Shown piece after piece: positions 36,524 to 45,301 of a DNA stretch of 64,000 nucleotides (positions are counted from its first letter, which is position 1; each line of letters starts with the position of its first letter). The position numbers were made by a program, and so were the translations under genes. The stretch is from Lachnospira sp. UBA3212 (GTDB lineage Bacteria; Bacillota; Clostridia; Lachnospirales; Lachnospiraceae), in the NCBI GenBank assembly GCA_002363615.1, contig DEWK01000007.1, forward strand, positions 1 to 64,000, given 5' to 3'. The notes beneath the pieces are model-generated. The model was not told where the DNA came from. It saw only the letters and a list, made by a program, of their open reading frames with translations, and did not search any database.

Positions 36524-38112
36524 TCTTTCATCTCTACCTCTTCTACCAGGAAGGAGCAGGCCTTAGCATCTGAACCATCTCCAAATACCAATTTTCCATT
36601 TCCATTTATCATTAAATACTTTCCTTTTTTACTAACGGATTCAAAGGAAACACCCTTTCCTGCCAAACCTTCTACTGTTTTAAAAGACTGAGATTTATCA
36701 AAATTTGCACTGGTGGCCTGAGCCAGGTTTGCCGTGGCTTGAGCCGCCGTCAGAAACAAACCAGGTTTATTATACGACTCTAAGGAAACCATATTCTCAT
36801 CTTCCGGATCGAACTTTCCATTTTCTATCAGCCAGTAGGAATCTTCTATATTTTTATTCACCTTATTGGTAATTGCAATATTTAGATATGGATAACTATC
36901 ATCGGAAGAAGAATTCTCAAAATGATTATGGGAAATAATATTTCCCTCTAAATCCTTTAATTGATATACACTGCTTTCTGTAATACCCAAGGCATTTTCA
37001 CTTAGTTGTTCAATACTTCCGTCTTCCTTAAATTGGATTTTTGTAATATTGGCCACTCGCCTAAATCCATCCCCGCCAGTTAAACTACCATTGTGGTAGA
37101 CAAAATAGGTTTCTCCTTTAAAATCAAACACCGACATATGGTTGGTGTTTGAGGTGGCTGTTGGTTCCATAATAGTCTTAGCCCCGGTAAAGCTACCTTC
37201 AAATAAGTCATCAATTCTAGCATAGGCCATCTTTTCTCTCCATCCCTGGGCATAGAAGAGGTAGTAATCTCCATAATAATTTTCCTCTTCATCCTGTCTC
37301 CGATAAAGCCATGGAGCCTCAGTAAATTCTTTCGGTGGAGTTTTTGATATAATATCCTTTCCAGGCCCAAAACTAATAGTTCCATCTCCATCTCGATCCT
37401 TTACGGAAATCATATCGGAATTTAATTCGCAAAGATAATTCTTTCCATTTCCCCAATAGAGATAAATGTGCTCTTCCCCGTCTACAGTTTCCATCCAAAC
37501 CGTTGGATCAATATCGTTCCAGTCAGAAGTTTGATCCGTGGTGATGGCCCCTGAAACCAGTGGCTTTCCAATATCTACAAATGGTCCCTTGGGACTCTCA
37601 CTAACGGCAACTCCAATGGACTGCTTGCCTTGAGACGTTTGATCCCAAGAACAGGTATAAATATAATATAAATCTTTTCCAGTCTCTGGATCCTTATGTT
37701 TTGCCACCTGTGCCGCCCAGGAAGAAGTATTATCCTTGGTCCAGGAAATATCTTCCGATTTTAAAACCACTCCCTCGTAGGTCCATGTTATTAAGTCATC
37801 ACTTGAATAACACAGCCATTCCGGAATTACATAGATTCCATTGCCAGCGCTTGCCATGTCATGTCCGGTATAAAGATAAACCTTGTCTCCATCCACCAAT
37901 ACCGCCGGATCTCCCCCATAGGTTACATTGCCCTGATCATCAAATCCTGCAATGGGATTTCCTCTGGTACTTTTCTTTAGCACAAGCGGAGTAGCCTTCT
38001 CATCACCATCATTTTTTTTACTGCCCTCCTTGCCTGCGCAGGCGGAAAGCCCCACTGCCATAGCAAGTCCAAGAACAAGTGTAAATCCTCTTTTTAAATT
38101 CTTTCTTTTCAT
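36520..38112 (-). CDS. GH43 arabinosidase-like lipoprotein with AbfB-type sugar-binding domain
   Basis: A 530-residue exported lipoprotein (lipobox LSAC, Cys25). Residues 50-390 form a five-bladed GH43 propeller. The three expected acids are Asp68 in GGDPAV (general base), Asp202 in NDIDPTVW (pKa modulator) and Glu265 in FTEAPWLY (general acid). GH43 enzymes act on arabinan, arabinoxylan or related alpha-L-arabinosides. The C-terminal 130 residues (VSLESYNKPGLFL, then KGKYLMING) look like a beta-trefoil of the CBM42/AbfB type, which binds arabinose side chains. It sits 15 bases after the GTPase gene and overlaps recQ by 4 bases, an odd operon partner for both. Confidence 0.87.
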   Translation of the reverse strand: MKRKNLKRGFTLVLGLAMAVGLSACAGKEGSKKNDGDEKATPLVLKKSTRGNPIAGFDDQGNVTYGGDPAVLVDGDKVYLYTGHDMASAGNGIYVIPEWLCYSSDDLITWTYEGVVLKSEDISWTKDNTSSWAAQVAKHKDPETGKDLYYIYTCSWDQTSQGKQSIGVAVSESPKGPFVDIGKPLVSGAITTDQTSDWNDIDPTVWMETVDGEEHIYLYWGNGKNYLCELNSDMISVKDRDGDGTISFGPGKDIISKTPPKEFTEAPWLYRRQDEEENYYGDYYLFYAQGWREKMAYARIDDLFEGSFTGAKTIMEPTATSNTNHMSVFDFKGETYFVYHNGSLTGGDGFRRVANITKIQFKEDGSIEQLSENALGITESSVYQLKDLEGNIISHNHFENSSSDDSYPYLNIAITNKVNKNIEDSYWLIENGKFDPEDENMVSLESYNKPGLFLTAAQATANLAQATSANFDKSQSFKTVEGLAGKGVSFESVSKKGKYLMINGNGKLVFGDGSDAKACSFLVEEVEMKE

Positions 38113-38127
38113 GTAAACCCTCCCAAC

Positions 38128-40794
38128 TTAATCTCTTATTTCTAATTGTTCTAAAATTTCTGTCATCCTTTCTTCCGTTAGCAAATAATTCTTTTGGACT
38201 TCCTGTAATTTGCTATTTACTTTTTGAGTTCTCTCCATATCCTCTAAAAGTTCCCGAGAAGAAATTAAGTGACTACCATGTCCACGAATAATAATCTGTT
38301 CTAAACCATCTGAGGTAGCTACCGTAATATCATAGATTTTATGGTGTTCATGGGAAAATGATTCAATATAGGCATCCGCTGTCTGAGCCATCTTAGTAAA
38401 GACTACATGAATATTTTGGTAATCATAAGCCCTAATCTCATGGTTCTCCACACGGTAAGCATCAAAGACTAGGATAATTTCTTTTCCCAGGTATCCTTGA
38501 TAGTTACAAAGTTCATCCATTAGTTTTCCTCTGGCTCCATCTAGGTTTTCTTTTGCTAATTCTCCTAGTTCTTTTGAAGCAAAAATCACATTATAACCAT
38601 CCACCAAAAGATAAAGATTCTTTTTTAATTTTGGCTGATAAACCACTTCCTTTGGCTGATGAATACTTGTAGACTTACCATAGATTTTTTCCTTCTTTTT
38701 GTTGGCATTTCCGGCTCTCCTTAAGATTTCATCAATCTCATCTGTTCCCATGGCAAGATCCAGTTCCTGTACCATATTTTGAGGCGATACTTCTTCTTCC
38801 CGCTCCTTTTTATTCCAGGCCTCTTTGTCCTTTTCCTCCAAATAAGATGGCAGGTGCATATACTTTGGCACCTCATTCCAGTCCACATAAAAGCCTGCTC
38901 CATGGGAACAAAAAACAGAACCAGAAGGATGGCCTAAATCCGCCACAGGATCATAAGGATACTGTTCTAATACCTGCTTTGTATTATGACAAGGCCTGTA
39001 GCCTGCAAATTGTAATTCTAATCGTCCCTCTCCCCTAGTATAGGTGATTACTTCCCGGTTGTAATTACGAATTTCAGACACCGGTGCCTCTCCGGAAAGA
39101 ACTGTATGATCCTGGGTTTGACTTAATACCTGACTGTTTCCTGACATTTGATCAATGTCTGTCATAGCCCTACCTACCGCATCATTTGGCAGCTCTAAAT
39201 AAAACTGATAGTAAGGTTCTAACAAGACTCCTTTGGCTTGCATAAGGCCCTGGCGAATGGCTCGAATGGTAGCTTGATAAAAGTCTCCTCCCTCTGTATG
39301 TTTAATATGTGATCGACCACTTACTAAGGTCATCCTTACATCTACTAAAGGAGCATTTAGAAGGGTTCCTGTAAATTCCTCTTTTTCCAAGGTAGAAAGA
39401 ACCTGCTTTTGATAATTATTACTTAATTGTTCTAAACTACAAATACTTTCTACCCTTCTTCCACTTCCAGATTCTAAAGGTGATAGCACAACATGAACCT
39501 CTGCGTAATGGCGAAGAGGTTCGTAGTGTCCCACTCCTTCCACGGTAGATTCAATGGTTTCTAAATATAATACCTTACCCTCTTCGAAGGAAATGTCATA
39601 CCCAAAACGATCCTTTACGTTTTTTAAAAGGATTTCAATTTGGACTTCTCCCATAATCTGAACGGATAGCTCTTGCCCCTCCTTAGGAGCTACCACATGA
39701 AGGCTAGGATCCTCTTCCTCAAGGATCAAAAAATCTGAAAGTAACCTGGTTTGTGGAACTGATTCTGCAAGAACCTTATAGGTAAGTACCGGCACCAGCT
39801 CACTTTCCGTTTGATCCACAGCATCACCTAATCCCTGTCCAATATAGGAATGAGAAAGCCCGGTAAAACAAACCACTTCTCCCTGGTGTGCTTCCTTTTG
39901 TCCTTCAAATTTTTCCCCGTGATACCTTCGAATTTCATTAATTTTTTCTTCTTCTCCCAAAGCTCCGGTATTTACAAGATCCTTTACACAAAAACTTCCT
40001 CCTAAGATTTTTACATGGGTAAGTCGATTGTTTTGCTGGTCTCGGTCAATCTTATAAACCATGGCAGCCGGCTTGGTTTTCTCTTCAAATAAGCTAAATC
40101 GTTCAAGTAAGTCTAAGAGATTTTCTGTTCCTTCCTGATTCCTTGCAGATCCAAAAATCATAGGAAAGATTTCCCGATTCTTCACCGCTTTTGCAATCTC
40201 CTCATCTGTTAAATGTCCCTCTTGCAAAAAGTGTTCCATTAGGGGACTTTCACTTCCGTCATCCTTAGCGCCACTAAGAGCTAATTCCTCAAAAAAATCC
40301 CCCTCTTCTTGAGGTTGACCTAGCTTTGTAAAATCACAGATTCTACTGTCTAGTTTTTCTAAATCGGAACGAACCTTTTTCGGATCGGCATTTGCCAAAT
40401 CCATCTTATTTACAAATATAAAAGCCGGAATCTGATATCTTTTTAAGAGTCTCCACAAGGTTCTTGTATGTCCCTGGACCCCATCACTTCCGCTAATAAC
40501 AAGAACCGCATAATCAAGAACCTTTAGGGTTCTTTCCATCTCTGCAGAAAAATCCACATGACCCGGAGTATCGAGTAAGGTTAATTCAAGATGATCCTTA
40601 TAAATAGCCTGGGCCTGTTTGGAAAAGATGGTGATTCCACGACTTCTTTCCATCTGATCAGTATCAAAGAATGTGTCCTTATCATCCACTCTTCCTAAGT
40701 GACGAATGGTACCACATTGATATAAAATACTTTCTGATAATGTTGTTTTTCCGGCATCGACATGTGCAACCATTCCAATCACTAATTTTTTCAT
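38128..40794 (-). CDS. EF-G/TetM-like ribosomal GTPase fused to a C-terminal YacP/Rae1-type NYN nuclease domain
   Basis: An 888-residue two-part protein. Residues 1 to about 640 are a translational GTPase of the TetM/EF-G class: G1 AHVDAGKT (10-17), GITIF, DTPGH, NKMDLA, then domains II-V including HTEGGDF in domain IV and LLEPYYQF. The domain IV loop lacks the YSPV motif that Tet(M) uses to displace tetracycline, so drug resistance is not supported. After a charged linker (about 640-725) comes a complete NYN domain: LLVDGYNVIF (Asp732), LVFDAYR, TADAYIE and VATSDGLEQ. It matches YacP, known in B. subtilis as Rae1, a ribosome A-site mRNA endonuclease. The ATG at 40794 lies about 45 bases after the predicted transcription start; a longer frame to 40833 would leave almost no leader. 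First of a three-gene operon with GH43 and recQ. A role in clearing stalled or damaged translation is inference. Confidence 0.88.
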   Translation of the reverse strand: MKKLVIGMVAHVDAGKTTLSESILYQCGTIRHLGRVDDKDTFFDTDQMERSRGITIFSKQAQAIYKDHLELTLLDTPGHVDFSAEMERTLKVLDYAVLVISGSDGVQGHTRTLWRLLKRYQIPAFIFVNKMDLANADPKKVRSDLEKLDSRICDFTKLGQPQEEGDFFEELALSGAKDDGSESPLMEHFLQEGHLTDEEIAKAVKNREIFPMIFGSARNQEGTENLLDLLERFSLFEEKTKPAAMVYKIDRDQQNNRLTHVKILGGSFCVKDLVNTGALGEEEKINEIRRYHGEKFEGQKEAHQGEVVCFTGLSHSYIGQGLGDAVDQTESELVPVLTYKVLAESVPQTRLLSDFLILEEEDPSLHVVAPKEGQELSVQIMGEVQIEILLKNVKDRFGYDISFEEGKVLYLETIESTVEGVGHYEPLRHYAEVHVVLSPLESGSGRRVESICSLEQLSNNYQKQVLSTLEKEEFTGTLLNAPLVDVRMTLVSGRSHIKHTEGGDFYQATIRAIRQGLMQAKGVLLEPYYQFYLELPNDAVGRAMTDIDQMSGNSQVLSQTQDHTVLSGEAPVSEIRNYNREVITYTRGEGRLELQFAGYRPCHNTKQVLEQYPYDPVADLGHPSGSVFCSHGAGFYVDWNEVPKYMHLPSYLEEKDKEAWNKKEREEEVSPQNMVQELDLAMGTDEIDEILRRAGNANKKKEKIYGKSTSIHQPKEVVYQPKLKKNLYLLVDGYNVIFASKELGELAKENLDGARGKLMDELCNYQGYLGKEIILVFDAYRVENHEIRAYDYQNIHVVFTKMAQTADAYIESFSHEHHKIYDITVATSDGLEQIIIRGHGSHLISSRELLEDMERTQKVNSKLQEVQKNYLLTEERMTEILEQLEIRD

Positions 40795-40844
40795 CTTCTC
40801 AAACCATCCTTTTCTTTCGAGGGGGTTACCCATAAGTTAACGTA

Positions 40845-40874
40845 ATTGTACGCTATGATTATGGAAAGTGTCAA
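40845..40874 (-). promoter_or_regulatory. Promoter of the GTPase-NYN operon
   Basis: Minus strand perfect TTGACA (40869-40874) and TACAAT (40845-40850) with 18-base spacing; predicted start about 40838. Confidence 0.65.
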
Positions 40875-40916
40875 ATCATTCTCCTTTTATTTGAGATATT
40901 TTCATAAAATTTTCAT

Positions 40917-40938
40917 TTTCATAGATTTTTTATGAAAA
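40917..40938. promoter_or_regulatory. Inverted repeat upstream of rubrerythrin
   Basis: TTTTCATA and TATGAAAA form a perfect 8-base inverted repeat around 6 bases. It covers the place where the rubrerythrin -35 box should be, so it may be an operator. Confidence 0.4.
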
Positions 40939-40953
40939 TAATACAAATCCATG

Positions 40954-40968
40954 TTATAATTGTTTTAC
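40954..40968 (+). promoter_or_regulatory. -10 box of rubrerythrin with a PerR-like site
   Basis: The stretch TTATAATTGTTTTAC includes a perfect TATAAT -10 box and agrees with the PerR box (TTATAAT-N-ATTATAA) at 11 of 14 fixed positions. PerR control of rubrerythrin is known in clostridia; here it is a match by eye only. Confidence 0.45.
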
Positions 40969-41006
40969 AAGATTTTATTTATACAATTCAGTAAGGAGGT
41001 AGTTTT

Positions 41007-41546
41007 ATGGCTAACAAGTACGAAGGAACTCAGACTGAAAAAAACCTTCAGGCAGCATTTGCAGGAGAATCACAGGCAAGAAACAAGTATACCTATTTTT
41101 CTTCTATTGCTAAGAAGGAAGGATATGAGCAGATTGCAGAATTATTCTTAAAAACTGCTAATAACGAGAAAGAACACGCAAAGATGTGGTTCAAGGAATT
41201 AAACGGAATTGGTGATACCGCTGCAAACCTTGAAGCTGCTGCTGATGGTGAGAACTATGAGTGGACCGACATGTATGAAGAATTTGCAAAGACCGCTGAG
41301 GAAGAAGGATTTAAGGCTCTTGCCTTTAAGTTCCGTGCAGTTGCCGCAATCGAAAAGATGCATGAGGAACGTTACCGTGCTTTACTTCACAATGTTGAAA
41401 CCGCTAAGGTATTTGAAAAGAGTGAAGTTAAGGTTTGGGAATGTAGAAATTGTGGCCACGTTGTAGTAGGCACCAAGGCTCCTGAAATTTGCCCAGTTTG
41501 TGCACATCCTAAGTCATATTTTGAAGTAAGAAACGAGAATTATTAA
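41007..41546 (+). CDS. rbr: Rubrerythrin
   Basis: A 179-residue non-haem iron protein that reduces hydrogen peroxide in anaerobes. The N-terminal ferritin-like four-helix domain (about 1-140) has the di-iron glutamates in FAGESQARNKY, NNEKEHAKM, TAEEEGF and IEKMHEERY. The C-terminal rubredoxin-like domain has the iron-binding pairs CRNC and CPVC. It has an AAGGAGG site and its own terminator. The promoter region holds an inverted repeat and a PerR-like box, which fits peroxide induction. Confidence 0.96.
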   Translation: MANKYEGTQTEKNLQAAFAGESQARNKYTYFSSIAKKEGYEQIAELFLKTANNEKEHAKMWFKELNGIGDTAANLEAAADGENYEWTDMYEEFAKTAEEEGFKALAFKFRAVAAIEKMHEERYRALLHNVETAKVFEKSEVKVWECRNCGHVVVGTKAPEICPVCAHPKSYFEVRNENY

Positions 41547-41552
41547 GATGCT

Positions 41553-41585
41553 AATCCCTGTGAGAAATCGCAGGGATTTTTTTAT
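41553..41585 (+). terminator. Rubrerythrin terminator
   Basis: Stem AATCCCTG / CAGGGATT followed by a run of T's, seven bases after the stop. Confidence 0.85.
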
Positions 41586-41607
41586 CCTTTGCTAAAAAGC
41601 ATTCTCA

Positions 41608-41636
41608 TTGTATCCTTACTGTTTTCATGGTATAAT
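41608..41636 (+). promoter_or_regulatory. Promoter of the binding-protein/diguanylate cyclase operon
   Basis: TTGTAT (41608-41613) and perfect TATAAT (41631-41636), 17-base spacing. Confidence 0.65.
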
Positions 41637-41682
41637 TAGCGTGAATTAGTAGTTATAACCCCTAATAGAAAAGAGGTTTGAA

Positions 41683-42777
41683 ATGGGAACAAAAAAAAGA
41701 AAATGTAAAATATATGCCGTCCTTTGTTTCTTGTCCCTTTTTATAGGACTTGGTTTTAGTGCTTGTAGTACAAGTACTCCTTTTTCTCCTGAAAAGGCCA
41801 ATCATAACAAGCCTTTCCTTAACCAGGAACCAAAAGATTTTGAAGCACTTACCGAAATCAAGGAAGGACAAAAAGATATTTATTTAATTCTTAAATATAC
41901 CGACAACGAATATTTTAATGTAATAAAGGACGGTGCCATTGCCGCCGCTAATACTTATTCTTGCAATCTCTATTATAGCGGCACTGAAAACGAGAACGAT
42001 TGTAAGGGTCAGGAGAAACTAATTAATACCGCCCTTTCTAGGGGAGCAGATGGAATTATGATTACTCCAAACGCTGCCGACCTACTTTCCGATTCCATAG
42101 CTAGCGCCCAAAAACAGGTCCCTGTAGTCCTTTTAGATTCCATTATTAACACCACCAATTACGAAGTTTGCTATATGACCGATAATTTAAAGGCAGGTGA
42201 AGACGCCGCAAGAGAGATGATTTCATTAATTGAGGACATGGGATATGACAGTTCCGACAAAGTCACTATTGGCATTGAAATCGGCTCCCCTTCCATTAAC
42301 ACTATTTCTGAGCGCCTGGCTGGTTTTTGTAATCTTTGGGAATCTATTGCTCCTCCAAAGTGGACCATTCTTTCTGAGGTAAAAAGTAATAATATGGATC
42401 ACACGCAAATAGCCAAGGATATTGAAGGATTTATTAAAGATTATCCAAACCTGGTGGGGATTTTTTCCACTAACAAACGTTCCACCGATGGTGCTGCTAC
42501 CTATCTGCTTGATAATAATATAAAAAACATTGCTCTGGTAGGTTTTGACTACTGTCCATCTATGGAAAAGATGATTACAGAGACTGATTCGGGTTACCAT
42601 GCCTCTATGCTTTTACAGGACCAGTACTCCATGGGTTATAAAGGAGTCAATGCGGTAATCGATGCAATTTCCGGAACAAGCCACAATCAAAAATTTTTCG
42701 ACACAGGATTGGTGATTGTAAATCAGGATACCCTTTTACAAGATGGAACCCAACAGATTCTCACTTATAACAAATAA
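41683..42777 (+). CDS. RbsB-like sugar-binding lipoprotein
   Basis: A 364-residue lipoprotein (FSAC lipobox, Cys28) with a periplasmic-binding-protein type 1 fold of the ribose/galactose-binding class. Typical features are the start IYLILKYTDNEYF, the repeat GADGIMITP, VPVVLLDS and VGIFSTN. In ABC systems such proteins deliver sugars, but no permease or ATPase gene is nearby. The next gene, 18 bases downstream, is a membrane diguanylate cyclase, so this protein is more likely a ligand sensor for that cyclase. The ligand is unknown. Confidence 0.87.
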   Translation: MGTKKRKCKIYAVLCFLSLFIGLGFSACSTSTPFSPEKANHNKPFLNQEPKDFEALTEIKEGQKDIYLILKYTDNEYFNVIKDGAIAAANTYSCNLYYSGTENENDCKGQEKLINTALSRGADGIMITPNAADLLSDSIASAQKQVPVVLLDSIINTTNYEVCYMTDNLKAGEDAAREMISLIEDMGYDSSDKVTIGIEIGSPSINTISERLAGFCNLWESIAPPKWTILSEVKSNNMDHTQIAKDIEGFIKDYPNLVGIFSTNKRSTDGAATYLLDNNIKNIALVGFDYCPSMEKMITETDSGYHASMLLQDQYSMGYKGVNAVIDAISGTSHNQKFFDTGLVIVNQDTLLQDGTQQILTYNK

Positions 42778-42795
42778 CAGAAGGAAATTGTCGTT

Positions 42796-44343
42796 ATGAA
42801 AAATTTATCTAAAAACCTTCAAACAAAAGAGAATATTGTTCAGATGGATCTTGAGGGTGAAAAAAAATCACCGCTTCGTTTTCTGTTAATTTATATCTGC
42901 ATTTTCTTATTAGGAATAACCGCTCTTTTGGTTACTATAACTATTTTGGTTCGCCGCCATGATAAACAACTTTCTTACGAGATTTGCAATCTGCAAACAG
43001 AAAAGATGAATTCATCCATCCGTTATATGACAGAAACCACCTATGATATGGCCAATCTCTTTGCCGTGAAGGACAACATTTCCTGGGAAGAGGAATATCA
43101 GGAGCTACTTAAGACAACGAAACATTCCAAGTATATTGGAATTGGTTTAATTGATGAGAAACGAAATATTTATGCCTCAGAAATTGAAAAAGAAGAATTT
43201 AAAAAATATAATTTACTTCAATTTACCTATAAATCAGGAAATATTTCCTTATCGGAGCCTTATCGTTCCTCCTCCACAGGTCTTATGGTATTTACGGTAT
43301 TCGCCCGTATTAATAACAACACTTTAGAGGATGAGCCTGAAGAATCCTATCGTTTTGTCTTTATGACTTATCCCCTATCCGAAATCCAAGACATGGCAGA
43401 TACCAATACCGCTTATCAAGATATTGAAATCTGGTTGGTGGAAAGTGATACCGAGAATGCCATTCTTTGTTATGGGGCTAACACTCATTCCATTGGAACC
43501 TGGCAAAACCTTAGACTCCTGAAAAAAAATGTTAAAACCTCAGATCAAGAAGCCTATGATAAATGGAAATTCAAGATACATGCCGGTGTTAATACCGCAT
43601 CTCTTACCTATTCCCATAATGGCACCATCTATACCCAGGTATTTAAGGCGATTGATTCCATGAATCATTGGTATTTTGTAGTAAAATCACCAAATACCAT
43701 CCTTGCCACAACCAGTCAGGAATTGTTAATTATTGTTTTGATTTTCTTCCTAATCTTTGCAGTTGCCAGCGGTATCTTTGTGGTATCCCTTTACCAAAAG
43801 GAAAGGTCTGAGAAGGAAGTGTTAAGAAATCTATCTACGAGAGATCCTCTGACCAATGTTTTAAATCGTCGTGCCTTTGAATATAATATTAACTGGTATA
43901 TGAAACACGCCTCTAAAACCAATGGAGCATTTATTTTCTTTGATATTGATCATTTTAAAGAAATCAATGATACCTTTGGCCATGAAACCGGAGATCATAT
44001 TTTGATAGAATTTTCCATGCTCCTTCGTGAAATTTTCAAAGAGGATTCCTATTTGGGACGTTATGGCGGAGACGAGTTTGTACTTTTCATCAAGGATTAT
44101 AAGCAAAAGAGTGTCTTAACTACCAAGCTTATGCTCCTACAGGATTCCTGTCTAACCATCTTTCCAACGGAAGATGCAACGAATCTGGGAACACTTTGCT
44201 TAAGTTTTAGTGCCGGTATTGCCCAATTCCCTAAGGATGGACAAACCCTAAGTGAATTAACCAGTTGTGCTGACAAAGCCCTTTATCAGGTGAAGAAGAA
44301 AGGCCGTAATGGTTATCTTTGGTATAATAAAAAAGATCAATAA
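42796..44343 (+). CDS. Membrane-bound diguanylate cyclase with extracellular sensor domain
   Basis: A 515-residue sensor enzyme. A first membrane helix (about residues 29-52) and a second (about 309-335) flank an extracellular domain of about 255 residues that is probably of the Cache type. A C-terminal GGDEF domain follows with an intact GGDEF at 424-428 (RYGGDEFVLF), so it should make cyclic di-GMP from GTP. I see no RxxD inhibitory site four residues before it. It is co-transcribed with the sugar-binding lipoprotein upstream, its probable input. Confidence 0.9.
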   Translation: MKNLSKNLQTKENIVQMDLEGEKKSPLRFLLIYICIFLLGITALLVTITILVRRHDKQLSYEICNLQTEKMNSSIRYMTETTYDMANLFAVKDNISWEEEYQELLKTTKHSKYIGIGLIDEKRNIYASEIEKEEFKKYNLLQFTYKSGNISLSEPYRSSSTGLMVFTVFARINNNTLEDEPEESYRFVFMTYPLSEIQDMADTNTAYQDIEIWLVESDTENAILCYGANTHSIGTWQNLRLLKKNVKTSDQEAYDKWKFKIHAGVNTASLTYSHNGTIYTQVFKAIDSMNHWYFVVKSPNTILATTSQELLIIVLIFFLIFAVASGIFVVSLYQKERSEKEVLRNLSTRDPLTNVLNRRAFEYNINWYMKHASKTNGAFIFFDIDHFKEINDTFGHETGDHILIEFSMLLREIFKEDSYLGRYGGDEFVLFIKDYKQKSVLTTKLMLLQDSCLTIFPTEDATNLGTLCLSFSAGIAQFPKDGQTLSELTSCADKALYQVKKKGRNGYLWYNKKDQ

Positions 44344-44348
44344 ACAAT

Positions 44349-44380
44349 AACCTCCTAACAGATTTTCTGGTTAGGAGGTT
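44349..44380. terminator. Bidirectional terminator
   Basis: AACCTCCTAACAG pairs with CTG, GTTAGGAGGTT (one bulge), followed on the plus strand by TGTTTTCGTTTT. It lies between convergent genes. Confidence 0.85.
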
Positions 44381-44391
44381 GTTTTCGTTTT

Positions 44392-45291
44392 CTATGATAC
44401 CTTTTGCTTATTCTTTTCTCTTTTATCCCGTTCCTTCGTGTAATACCAACGGAAAATACTTGTGGCAATAATAATAAAGTAGCCTACAAAGCTTAAACGA
44501 TGAGGCAGTTCATGTAAGAAAATCAAGCCCCAAAGGGTAGCAAATATTACTTGTATATAATCAAACACCGATAATTCCTTAGCTGGTGCATACTTATAGG
44601 CCGAAGTAATAGAAAATTGTCCTAACGCGGCACAAGATCCTGCCAATAAAAGGCAACCAATCTGTCTGAAACTCATAGCATGATAATCTATTAGTAAAAA
44701 AGGAAGGGTTACCAGGCATGAAAAAGCAGAAAAGCAAAATACAATCACTGATGTCCTTTCCTTTATCCTTCCTAAACGCCTTACAAAGACATATGCTGCA
44801 CCGGCACCAATTCCTCCATAAAGTCCAATTAAGGACGGAATTAAGGATATATTATTTCCTGAAGGTCGAACGATAAACATAGCCCCTATAAAGGCCACTA
44901 CAGTGGATATAATGTCTACATAATTGGGTTTTTCTTTTAATAAAGGAATGGATAAGAGAACCGCGTAAAAGGGAGACATCTTATTAAGCATATTGGCATC
45001 TGCAATTTCCAAATGATCAATGGCATAAAAATTACAAATCATGCCTGAGGTTCCAAAGGCACACCTCCAAAAGATATCCTTGAAGCTGGCTCTTTTTATA
45101 TAAAATTTCTCTTGGGTTTTAAGCAAGCTGATCGTTGCAATGATTAAGGCTACAAAATTTCTAAAAAAGGTCTTCTGCATGGTAGGCAGGTCTCCAGATA
45201 ATCGAACAAAAAAGGTCATTAGGGAGAAACCGATTCCCGCTAAAAAGATACATGCAATTCCTTTTTTTATATTTCCCTCCACTTGATTCAT
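44392..45291 (-). CDS. EamA/DMT-family transporter
   Basis: A 299-residue inner-membrane protein with about ten hydrophobic helices in two homologous EamA halves, each about 135 residues. Such drug/metabolite transporters export or import small molecules; the substrate cannot be predicted. The start has AAAGGG touching the ATG, an unusually short spacing, so initiation may depend on coupling to the radical SAM gene that ends 10 bases upstream. Last gene of a three-gene operon. Confidence 0.87.
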   Translation of the reverse strand: MNQVEGNIKKGIACIFLAGIGFSLMTFFVRLSGDLPTMQKTFFRNFVALIIATISLLKTQEKFYIKRASFKDIFWRCAFGTSGMICNFYAIDHLEIADANMLNKMSPFYAVLLSIPLLKEKPNYVDIISTVVAFIGAMFIVRPSGNNISLIPSLIGLYGGIGAGAAYVFVRRLGRIKERTSVIVFCFSAFSCLVTLPFLLIDYHAMSFRQIGCLLLAGSCAALGQFSITSAYKYAPAKELSVFDYIQVIFATLWGLIFLHELPHRLSFVGYFIIIATSIFRWYYTKERDKREKNKQKVS

Positions 45292-45301
45292 CCCTTTCTT
45301 T

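Noticed and set aside
22536..38112. A polysaccharide utilisation locus for arabinan
   Set aside because: GH127 and GH43 genes are 12 kb apart, separated by housekeeping genes, with no transporter or regulator beside either.
38128..40794. Tetracycline resistance gene of the tet(M) type
   Set aside because: The GTPase core is of that class, but the domain IV loop lacks the YSPV tip used by Tet(M), and the C-terminal 250 residues are a linker and NYN domain not found in tet(M).
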